Assembly (NCBI RefSeq): GCF_023053635.1
Contig: NC_086178.1
Span: 33,531,226-33,595,225 of the forward strand
DNA: 64,000 bases
DNA from: Elgaria multicarinata webbii
Taxonomy: Eukaryota > Chordata > Lepidosauria > Squamata > Anguidae
Reading direction: 5' to 3'
Positions 37,901 to 49,900 of the stretch are shown in pieces (the stretch's first letter is position 1; each line of letters starts with the position of its first letter). The position numbers and the translations under genes are program-made. The notes under the pieces were generated by a model that was not told the DNA's origin, ran no database searches, and saw nothing but the letters and a program-made list of their open reading frames with translations.

Positions 37901-40900
37901 ACGTCACAAATTACAAGTTAGCCATGACCAACAAGGCCCTTTAATTTCAATGGCTCTGCTTTAGGTATGTCTAAATCTGGATCCAACCCAGTGTCTTGTG
38001 TTGCAGGTATGTCTTAGGGGTACCCCCTTCTTCAATGCTGATGCCCCCACAGGCCCATCTTGTTTAATTCAGGTGTAGTCAATCATAATGCAGAGATCCT
38101 GTTCAGATGAAACACTAAACCATTGTGGTTAAGCATTTTGAGCTAAACATTATGGCTTAGCGTGTTGGGTGAACCATTCCTAACCATGATGGCTACATAG
38201 CCACAGTTTAAACATGCTCACTAACCATTTGCTGCAAGAGGGATAGCTGCCTAACCATGGCTTAGTGTGTTGTCTGAACAGGCCCAGAGATGTCAGCTAG
38301 CCAAATGCAGCAGGGCGCCTTGCTAATTCCTTTAACTGCAAGAGTGAAAGCAGAAAAATCAGCATCGTCTCTTGGAGTACCAACTGGCTTGAAATACCAT
38401 ATCAAGTTGAAATGAAACTGAATACCTGGAGATCCATGTTTTCAGCTTGAATTTTTGACCATAGTTTTTTTTTTTAATAAGCTGTTTAATTCATTTCCTC
38501 CTCTACCCCCACCCCCACCCCCGCCCCACTTCAGCCCTGGGAATCCATTCATAAACAAAGAAGGTAATTTTATTGGGTCAAAATACAAGAAAGTTGTTTA
38601 TCGGGAATATACTGATGATACATTCAACACCCCCAAACAAAGGAAGAAAGAGGAAGAACACCTGGGAATTCAAGGTATTTGGCTCCATGAACAGCAGGAA
38701 TAGATACTGGTATTTATATTAGTACAGACTGAATTTAACAGTTTTATGCTCAAAACAAATGTTGATGGGAACACTGCAGAGGGTTTCTCTTTATGCAGTG
38801 ACTTGAGGATTGGATCCAGTGTGCCAAAGCAGAAGCTGGAATTTTTTCCATTCAATGCAGCAAGACAGATTTGCATATCTCTGCAGAATTGCCCCAGACA
38901 CAGACACAAATTCTGTGTACACACCAAACACATAGTGATCCTGGTCCAGCAGCTTCAGGCTGCATGCAATGGCCTTGTTTAACTCTATGTGAGCAAAAGC
39001 TGAAGTGAATGAGGCAGCCTGTTTCCATTTCAAAGACCTGAAGAATTTGGACTGGCTTGGATATAATGCTAATCCATAGCATCACCTTGGGGCTCACACC
39101 CTCTTCTGGTGTGACTGTGAGGAAGAGATAGAAAGCATCCTCTTCCAGATTTAAATTAACTACAGCTTGTTGTTAACTTCCATACTGGGCCAAACTCAAG
39201 TTTAGTTTAAAAGTATGGTTTATTGAAACAAAGCCAAGATCAAATTGTGGTTTCTAATCTTGGCTTGTCCAAACAAACCATACTTTAACCTGATCATAAT
39301 TCCTGTCTCGAATGTAATGAAAGACTGAGGCCAGGGCCAGATCTACACCAAGCAGGATATAGCACTATGAAAGCAGTATGAAAGCAGCAGTATATAAGAG
39401 GCAGGAGCTACACTACTGCTTTATAGAGTTATTGAAGTGCACTGATAACTGTTGGAGCCCGTCGACACATACCATATACCACTTTCATAGTGCTACATCC
39501 TGCTTGGTGTAGATTAGGCCTCAGTTTAATTTAAACCAGGAAGTAGATGGTTCTTATTGCCTCTTTGTGACTGAGGAGGAGAGGGGAGAAAATACACATG
39601 AGCCTGAGGCTTGCCCAGGTTGATTTGCCCAGAGCTAAACTGTGGTTTAGATGCAATCTTATCCGGATGCCTGTTGGCCTCCGAACTCAGAGATGGTCGG
39701 GTATCCTATGCAGAGTGGGAGGAGTGCAGAGGTAAACTTTTTCACCTCCACACTTTCCCTGTTCTGTATTTCAGCTAGACAGGCATTTTGACCCATCTAG
39801 CTGAGTTGTCGAGGTAGGGGAGAGAAGGATGTTAGGGAGGCTGGGAATACGATGTAAGCCATCCTCTCTCCACCCTCTTGCACGCCCCCTTTCCCTTCCC
39901 TCCAAGGTTGCGTTTGCGATCCCAGAGAGGCAGCCATTACTGTTCTCTCCATGCCAGCTGGGAGGGGGAGGGGACCTTCAACCCCTGGGTCTGAGGTTGG
40001 AGCACTACCTCCGACTTCAGATCCAGGAATCTGAAGTATCTTACATTCCCCCTCCCCTGTAGATGCTTAAATTCTAGAGGCCATAGGATTGCTGTGTTAT
40101 CTTAAAGTTATGTGTGAACTCAGCCTATAACTTATGGATGGCATTTTAAGACTATTTGAAACACTGGACTCAATACAGAGAAAAAGTTCAGTTTGTTCCC
40201 ATTTAATGTCAATTGAATTTAAACACACAGTTAAATGATTAAAAGCTCTAAAAATGTAAATGTGTTTTCTGTCCATTTTCTCTGCACTTATGTATTATTT
40301 GCAGTTTTATACCCCTGAGCACTTTGATATTTCCATTAATGCCATGTCCTTAATAACATCTCTGGTTTTTCCCTCTCCAAAGGTCCCCTCATTACTGCAT
40401 ATGTTGGAGATAAAATTACAATTGTTTTAAAAAACATGGCCTCTAGGCCTTATTCAATCCATGCACAAGGAGTGAAAACTGCCTCTCCGAATGTAATGGA
40501 AACCAGTCCAGGTAATTGTATCATTTATTATTTCTTTATCCAGCTTTACTTTAAGGCCTAACGATCAGTAATATTAGAAAAATAACAAAAGATGTAGAAA
40601 TACAGTAAAACAGTCAGCTAGCAAAAAGCCATAATTACTTAGCCCTGCCCATTAAGTTGAGCAAAACAAAACTTAATATTTGGAATAAGAGCACTGCACA
40701 GGGTACCCAGTTGAACCCCTGACATTTCCAGGTGGGGCTAGGAAAGAATCCTGTCTGAAACCCTAATTGGTCACTACCACCCTGACTTAGTATAAGGCAG
40801 CCAGCATACTGGGTGACTGTCCTCGTGCCATCACAGGTAGCCATAAGGAAAAAGGCTTGCAATGGCATGGTGAAAATGGCACAGTGAACTTGGTGACCCA

Positions 40901-43900
40901 GTGTGCTTCAGTAGTTCCCAACATGAAAACAGCTGCCACACGGAACGATTCAAACTGCCACCACATGGTAGCTGTAACTTATACATTGTCTCAAGGAATG
41001 AAACAAGTTAGATCTCAGAGTGTGATACAAAGCATGTGCAGAGCAATCCCATACTTGCCCGGTGAGAAGCAAGAGCCATTGCTTACTGCCAGGTGAGTGC
41101 ATAAAGCAGGGATGGGAAACTTCCAGTGGCTGTGAGGGCGCAGCCACTGGAAGTTGCCCCACTGGACCCCAACTGGGGACACATGCCTGCTACTGCCGAA
41201 TATGCTGTTGCCAGGAAAAAAGGCTTTGGTTTGCCACCGAATTTCAACTACAGCTAGAAAAAGGGGCTGTTTTGCTTTAGGATAGCCCCTTTTCGCCATT
41301 CTGGCCACCACACTACTGAACTGCAGCTCTTTTCTTTTAAAAGGAGGCTTTATTCCCACCCACCCCAGTCACTCCAGCCATAGGTACATAGGAAGCCGCC
41401 TTGTATTGAGGCAGACTATTGATCCATCTATCCCAGTATTGTCAACACTTACTGACAGCTGATCTCCAAGGTTTCAGGCAGGATTCTTTTTCTGCCATTC
41501 TTGGTTATGCCAGGGGGATTGAAATTGGCACCTTATGCATGTAAAGCGGGTGGGTGCTTTGCCACTGAGCTCTGCCCCCCCCCCTAAATTTTTGGAGGCG
41601 TGGTGGGGGCTTTGAGGCTACAAAAAGGGCCACGGGGACCATGCCTAACAAGAGCCATGCTGAATCAGATCAAGGCTCCATCTAGTCCAGCCCTCTGTTC
41701 ACACAGTGGCCAACCAGTTGTTGACCAGGAATCCACAAGCAGGACCTGGTACGATAGCACCCTCCAACCCATGTTCCCCAACAACTAGTGCATACAGGCT
41801 TACTGCCTCAGATAATGGAGGGAGCACATAGCCATCAGGGCTAGTAGCCATTGTTAGCCTTCTCCCCTTTTAAAGCCATCCAAATTGGTGGCCATCACTA
41901 CATCTTGTGGTAGTGAGTTCCATAATTTAACTATGTGCTGTGTGAAGAAGTACTTCCTTTTATTTGTCCCGGATCTATCACCAATCAGCTTTGTGGGATG
42001 ACCCTGGGTTCTAGTATTTTGAGAGAGGGAGAAAAGTGTCTCCCTCTCCACGTTCTCCATACCATGCATAATTTTGTTCACCTCTGTCATTTTTCTCCTT
42101 AGCCTTCTTTCCCCCATGCTAAACAACCCCAGCTGTGTAACCTTCCTTTACAGGAGAGATGCTGTGGCCCCATGATTATTTTAGTTGCCCTTTTCTGCAC
42201 AGTCCGAAAACAACTAATTCATAGGATCCCCTTTCATCTTAAAGAGCATATGAATGTGGTACCTACACCTTGTGTCAAATCATTAAAACTGTGGAATAAA
42301 AAGCAGAATATAACGCTATGAAAGTGGTATGTGGAATGTGGCCCAATGGTTATCAGTCCACTTCAATACCACTATAAAGCAGTAGTGTAGATCTAGCCTT
42401 TCACTTAGCGGTTTGAAAATTGTGGCTTGAGATGGGGCAGTTTAGAGAGGTAAGATAACAATAATCCAGCCATCCTGTTTGGTGTGGGAGAGGAAGTTCA
42501 AGGGGAATATAAGTAGTAAAACAGAAGGCCATCTTTTGTTTAAGCTGCAAGGACCCTGTTGTCTCCAGCATGCTTCAGTTGTCAACTGGGCAGATGGATA
42601 GCAGAAAGGTCCATGACTTTAACCACTTCCAGCTTTTCTAAAGCATGTGATGGGGAAAATATGGTTCAAAAGCTGTAGAATAAACTCATCTCTACACATT
42701 TGTTAAAGCATTAATGTATATTTCACTCAGGTGCAGTAAATCAGTATATCTGGGAAATCCCGGAAAGGTCTGGTCCCAAAGCAGGGGAATCTGATTGTAT
42801 CCCTTGGGCATATTATTCAACTGTGGATAGAGTTAAGGTAAGCTCTTAATGGCTGTGATCAAATTTGTTCTCTTTCCAAGACACTTCTAAAACAACTGAT
42901 GGGAACTGGAGGGACACAGGTGACCTTTTTTTAAGGGGAAGGCACTGTAAATTGGGTATCTGCTCCCCGTTTTTAAAAGCTCTTTAAAGTTCTTTGTTTG
43001 GCAGTGGCAGTGGACCATTTTGGCACAAGCCAACTTTCAGAGATAAGATTTATAATGGATACAAATAAGAGGGTAGAGTAAGTCTGAGAGTGTCATCACA
43101 TGGGAAAAAGTCACGTTTGCTTACCATCGCTTCTCCACCTGCGCGTTTGTCCCTCATTACTTCTTCTTTTGAAAGAGGAAGTAAACCACGTGCATGTGGC
43201 CCGTTCAGTGGGCCATTTTGACCGCACTGCTTCTACTGCACTGGGCAGGAGTTAGCGGCAACTTCCATCTCAAAAAATAAGTTGGACTTAGTGGGGTGTT
43301 CTTTTGTGTTATGAAGAAGACTAGAAGGGTTCAGAGGCATGTGGTAAGCAGATGACATTGTGAGAGGGACCCACAAAAATTCGTGAGTGCCTAGTAATGA
43401 GCGTGCAATAACACGCTCGTCTGATGGAGCTCTGCGCTAGTTGCATTCCGGTCCCATGTTAATCAATGACTTAACTTAGTCTGGATCCAACCCATTAATT
43501 ATACATTTAGTAATCTTGTTTCTTGCTCTCAGTTACTTGATGCAGGGGATAATATTATTTTTGTGCTTTCAGGATCTCTACAGTGCATTAATTGGGACAC
43601 TGGCAATCTGTCGCTGGAAACCACTTCCACGTTCACATCCAATTTTATCAAAACAGTTTGCTCTACTTTTTATGGTGTTTGATGAAAATATGTCTTGGTA
43701 CTTGGATGAAAATATCAAGAACTATTCTGCCAATCCAGAAGGCGTGGACAAAGCAAATGAGGAGTTTATAGAAAGCAATAAAATGCATGGTATGTTTGTA
43801 TGTGAGAGGAATATTTCTAACACTCAGAATTACAAGTCATGAATCAGTCCTGGGGGATGTCATACAACCATCTCACAGCAGCCGAAATGGCACCCTATAA

Positions 43901-46900
43901 TCAGTAATGGGCACCCTTTCCATATTCATCCTTTGATGCAAGTAAATTGTGGTTTAGGGTCGTGATGGTGTTCTTGGGTCCATAACAGCTCAATCCTATA
44001 TATATCTACAGAAAGGTAAGCCCCACTGGGTTCAATGGGACTTGCTTTCAGCTATAGGATTGCTGCCTTTCTCTCACAGAAGCTGGGTTGCAAACATCCT
44101 GCCAGCTTCACTTCCTGTGCAGATTTCATTACCAACTGTTCTTGAATATTTTTAGCTAGTATCCAATGTTGCCCCAGTGCTAGCACTAACAATGTTGTGC
44201 TAGGGTAACCCAATCCCATTTGCTAGCACCCACTTCTGCTCTGAGCATTTGGACATTATAACAACAAATGATCACACAACGCACTTATTAATTAGTTTAT
44301 TTATTTCTTTTTCCTTCCCCCTTCCCCCCCCTTTTCTTTTGTTTCTCCCCCTAAAATTATATTGACCAAGTTTTCTGTAACAGCTGATTAAACCCCAGTT
44401 GTTAAGGGACTGTTCTAGTTTCTGTTATATCTCAATTTTTTAAAAACCCCAACAACAACTAGTGTTTGCTAGAGAAATGGGGGAAATTTCCCCCATTACA
44501 CTAGCAAGAATTAGTTGTGTTGCACAAGCATTGGTTTATACTAGCACCGCCCTTGTTATACGTAAGTAATCTTATGCAGGCGCGGGATAGTTTTAACATA
44601 GGCATACTTTGCTTGTAGCCACATTGTATCATTGGTACTATATCCTATAGTAGTTGTGTGAATAGTATATTAGGAAGACAATGTCCAGGCTAGATGGGGA
44701 TGATGGGAATTGCAGTCCCCAATCTGGTGCCCAGAAGACTGGACTAGTCAGTTGTGAAGAGAGTTCACTGAAGAACAGCTTGCACTTGTGTTTTCAATAT
44801 TTCAAACTCTTTCTCTTAGCCATTAATGGAAAATTGTTTGGAAACTTGCACGGTCTTACTATGCATGTCGGTGATAAAGTCAGCTGGTACTTGATCGGAA
44901 TGGGGAATGAAGTAGATATGCACACAGCACATTTCCACGGCCAGAGCTTTGATTATAAGGTAATTACTACTATTTGTGTTCCTGCCTTTTATTTTAAAAC
45001 TGGAGGAAAGGTACACATTTTGGAAATGGTATTTTATTTTGGTGCGTGTGTGTGTGTATGTATGTATGTTTGGTTGGGGGATTGATTTACTTTAACAAAT
45101 CCTTTCTCTTACAGGTAATGGTAAGTTGGTGGGAGGGGGGAGTTAGAATGTTTATCTCTTTGAATGGTATCTTCTGATTCGTTGTTGAATTTTCATTGAG
45201 AGAAATGGTCACTGGGTTTTTCTTTGCAGATTAGATAAGGACTGGCTGTCAGTGGGGTCTGATTATCAAATTGGGGCTCTAGATTTGGGGTGGTAGTTAG
45301 ATTTCCCTGGGTGGTGGAGGGAGGTATATTTATTTTAAAATCTGATTATTAGGAAAGGAATTAACAAAACATTACAACATTTATTTTAGCACCATGAAGC
45401 TTAATTTGTACTAAAACATCCTTATTCTTGTAAATAAAGTTTTCAATATTGTTTTGTTACGTTAAACCACACCTTTCACAGTCTTATTTGCTGAAAATAA
45501 AAGGGTAAAAGAAACCACAAAGGAATGAAGACAAAGGCCACAGCTAGACCTAAGGTTTATCCTGGGATCATCCAGGGTTCGCCCCTGCCTGAGCACTGGA
45601 TCCCATGTGTCACCTAGATGAACAGGTTTGACCCCTGGATGATCCAGGGATAAACCTTAGGTCTAGCTATGGCCAAAGGTTGGGGATATACCTACTCTCA
45701 CAGAATGGTGTTTAAAGTTCCCTCTTAAAAGGAAGAGGGTGGTTACAGCATAATACAGGATAGAGGTATCGTCACAGAGGATGGTGATGCCACAACCGCC
45801 TTCTCCCATACCAGACTGCCCAGTTCTTAAAATGTTCTGGAGAGACCCTTCTTTGAGACTGCTGCCTTCAGAGGTGTGTTTGGTGATGACCCGAGAGGGC
45901 GATTTCGGTGGCTGCTCCCAGGCTGTGAAATTCACTCCCAAGGGAGGCTAAGGACAGATCTATACCAAGCAGGTTATAACACTTTGAAAGTGGTTTGAAA
46001 GCAGTATATGGAACGTGTCATAGGCCCCAACAATACCGTTATAAACCATTATAAAGCCGTAGTGTAGATCCTGCCTAGGTTTGCTTCCTCCTTGCTGTCC
46101 TTCTGATGGTAGGCAAAGTATGTTTTATTCAAGAAGGCCTTTGGCCTGTATGAGGGTCTGTTGCATTGGGTGAATCAGACCAGTGGCTCCTCTAGTCCAA
46201 GGAAGCCCACTTTGGCATCAGCTCCTCGAAGGATTCTGGCCAGGATGTTTCCCAGTATCTGCTATCCAAGATAGTGGGGATTGAACCCAGTAGCTTACCC
46301 CTGGGATACAAGTGGCTCACCTCCTTAATAGAATATGCTTATTTTGGTACACTGAAGCCAAGATTTAGCCCTTGTGGGCCTTTTTGCAAAACATAGGTTG
46401 TGTTTTGCTGCAATGTTTATATCTACAAAGAATGGCTATATCAGTCGAGTAAGTGCCTTAACAGCCCATCAGCTCCCAATGGGGTAGGTCTGGAAATAGT
46501 TATGGGCCAGGTCTTTCTATCTTCATTCATATGAAAGGCAACTTTTGAGAGAGGGACAAAGGGTTAAGGCACTTGTTCTTGGCCTTAGAGCTGCATTGGC
46601 TACAGGCAAGCACATTGGGCATTGCCTGCAATGCTGGAGACACACACTAATTCCACTCACTCTGTTCATATCTTAACCACTTCAACCCTGTTCAGAAGAC
46701 ACCTTAAACCATGGTGGTTTAAGGTGTCTTCTGAACAGGGCCATAGAAAGTTAGTGAATTCCCCATGGAAGGAGGAATCACTTTCTCCCCATACTGCTCC
46801 CTCCCCAAGAGCAGGTTGCTTCCCTTCCATTCTGTGTGATGAGGAAGTCGCTGATTGGGAAGAAGAGCTTTTCCCTGCTTGGGGAGAAGGACAACATCAG

Positions 46901-49900
46901 GGGCACTTCTGAAGGCCGTATCAAGCCCATTGCCAGAGGTTCACAATGCCTGGGTTAAGGGCTACAGGCCAAACTTCTCAAAGTGTTCTGCTGGCAACCC
47001 CATTGTCACAGCCAGAGTTTTACCTCTCAATTGGCATGCTTGGGGGGTATGGGTGAGGCTAGATTTGGTACACCTGATGATCTCTAATATAGATGGTTGA
47101 CTATACATTGAAATGTGGGGGAGGCAGGTGGCACAGTGGGTAAATAACCACAGATGTTTAGCTTACCAGGCTTTGGCAAATGACACTAGCTGAGAATCTC
47201 ATGCACCAAAGTAATTGGTTAAGGGCAGGGCTGGACAGCATATCATCATCCTGATGTTTTGGCCTACAGCCCTAGCCAGTGCTGCCAAGGGCACAGAATC
47301 ATGGGAGCTGTAGACCAAAACATCTGGAAGGCCACAAGTTGCTCACCCTGGATTAGGGTGGTGCCCAAACAAGATAGTTTTATAGCAAGTTAGTTTTCAT
47401 TCTTGACTGTTGTTAATAAAAAAAGGAAAGGACTTCAGACCACCAGTCGCGCAGACATCATTTTGGAAAGATGCAACGTCTTAGACATTTCAATAGATAC
47501 CTTGTGCAACTCTTTATATTTGTTATAACTTCATCACTACACTACTGAATGTGGTCATTTAATCAGTAAAATAACCTCTTGTACTCTAAAGAATTGTTTA
47601 AAGTTTTGCTTAACTGATGAAAACAGTTAATATATTAAATTATATCACTGGCATTTTTTAGATAGTTATAAGTGTTTTCTACGCAAAGCCATTCAAACTT
47701 CCAAAGAAATACTCTCAATTCACAGGGAAGTACTCAATGTGACACTATTACTAGCATAGATTATATTGGGTTGGCATAAATAACCCTCTAGCGCAATGCC
47801 AGAAGTGCTTGCAGACACAATGGGAAACTCGCTGCACGAGCAAGACCTATTGGCATTGCTTTAGAGGTTGTTTACAGTAGTGCAATGTAATTTATATTAA
47901 TGGTAACGTCACACTGGATACTGCCCATTAGATGTCTTTCTTCCAATTAATTAGTAAAGCATTGTACGAAATCCTTTAACTGATAGAGTGGTTGTTTTGT
48001 TCTTATGCTCCAAAAGCTCACCAGAACTTTTCGGGGAGATGTCTTTGATCTATTTCCTGGGACATTCCAAACTGTTGAAATGGCACCAAACAATCCCGGG
48101 ACCTGGTTACTGCACTGTCATGTCACTGACCATATCCTTGCTGGCATGGAAACTGTCTACACGGTCCTTCCAAAAGAAAGGTAAGTAGTAACCAATCTAC
48201 TTTGAGAAAAGATGTTGCATTTTCAAGGCAACTACTAAGTAGAGGTGCTAAGATAGGAGAGGAAGACATACCAGTGGAAGCCTTATGAAATAGCGGGTAA
48301 TATTTCTAGCCTCATAAGTAGAGGCTCTTAGTTTAAGTTGGATTTCATATACGTAGCTGTTTTTGAAGGAATTTTGATTGACCTCAAAATCAAATTTGGA
48401 TCCACGTGAGCATATATTCGCTCTATTCTCCAAGAACACTGAGCCCACTGTAAACAACTTTATACCACGCAGTCTGGCTCTGCTGCTACAGGCCTATCTG
48501 AAAAACTATAATTGTGCCAACAAGCTATGGAAATATAGCACCTCTCCTGCATCAGAAGAGCTGAATGGTGTCATGCAGTGCCAGCTACAGGATTGGAATG
48601 CACTCATTGGCTCAGTTTGGGAGACACATTAAGTCAATGGTGGACTATTTAATCAACCGTTGATAAAAATAGTCCCCCATTGACTAACGTGTCATCTGTC
48701 AGGCAAAAACCACACTACAATAACCAATGGAGCTAACCAACAGTTTCCAGAGTTGTTTTTCTGGTTATCCTGTCATGTGATGGGCTCCGTTGATTATTTT
48801 CCCTACTGACAGAGTCGCGAGGCAAGAGCGGCAGAAACCATGGCCTCTCAAGCCCAGTGGTGCTCCATCGGCAGGGGAAATATCCCGGTGCCAGCAAGCG
48901 CATGGGAAGCCTGGTTCGGGCTGCCCCTTGGCTCCCTATATGCTTCCTGTCATGGACACATGCTGTCCCTGGGTGGGGCATCGCTGGTCGCAGCGCTCCA
49001 CGTGTTCCCCGGCACATGCATGTCCTTTGCCACCCCCCGATCCATCTGGGGATAGAAGGAGCCCCATCTCCCATCTCCCTTCACCCTCATCTCCATAGCA
49101 ACAGGGAAGGGGGTGGCTACAACAACACTGCCCATTGCCCTGTTGCTATGGAAATGGTGGTGAAGGAGTGTGCAAGAATCCAAGCTGCTGCTCTGACCAG
49201 CAGGACAGATTCTTCCGCATTGTGTCCCTATTCCCTATTCACAAGAACAGAAGGGGAATCCTTTGCTGAGGCAGGCAGATGCTTCTGCATCTGATTCCCC
49301 ACATCCCTCCTGCCTCAGCAAAGGATTCCCCTTCTGTTCTCGTGAATCGGGACAGGCTGCGGAAGAATCTGTCCTACCATTTCCATAGCAACAGGGCAAT
49401 GGGCAGTGTTGTTGTAGCCACCCCCTTCCCTGTTGCTATGGAGATGAGGGTGAAGGGAGCAGGGAGACCTATGATCATTTGATTTCTCTGCTCTCTACTT
49501 TGAAACTAAATAGGGACAGAAGAAGCAATGCGGAGACAAATGATACCATCTCAGCAGAGAAGTTGTCTTTGTATCCCTCCCCTTTGGGGCCATGGCAACA
49601 GGGAAGGGGGTGGCATTGCTACAGCTGCCCACTTCCCTGTTGCCATGGCCCCGAAGGGGAAAGATGCATTGATGCTGAGCTATGTGATCCCCCCCCAGTG
49701 AGTGATGACGTTGCTTGGCGATGACGTGTTCTTTGCCAGAGGTTGCAGCGGGGGCGGTACATGTTTCTCTGCACACTGCCGGTGTAGAAGCAAGAGGCTT
49801 CAGAATGGTCTCATGTGCCGGAGCATGCAATCCAGCCTCTGGCAGCGGCCACGGCTCATCCTTCACAGTGATCATTGCCCGAGAAAGAAGCCACGGCGGA

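Larger units (their letters stand above)
44960..48016. other. CP intron 17
   Basis: 3.1 kb, no exon recognised. Contains MITE copies at 45536 and 45950, a SINE, the 46687 hairpin and a palindromic MITE near 47228. The part from about 47360 to 48016 looks unique. Confidence 0.6.
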
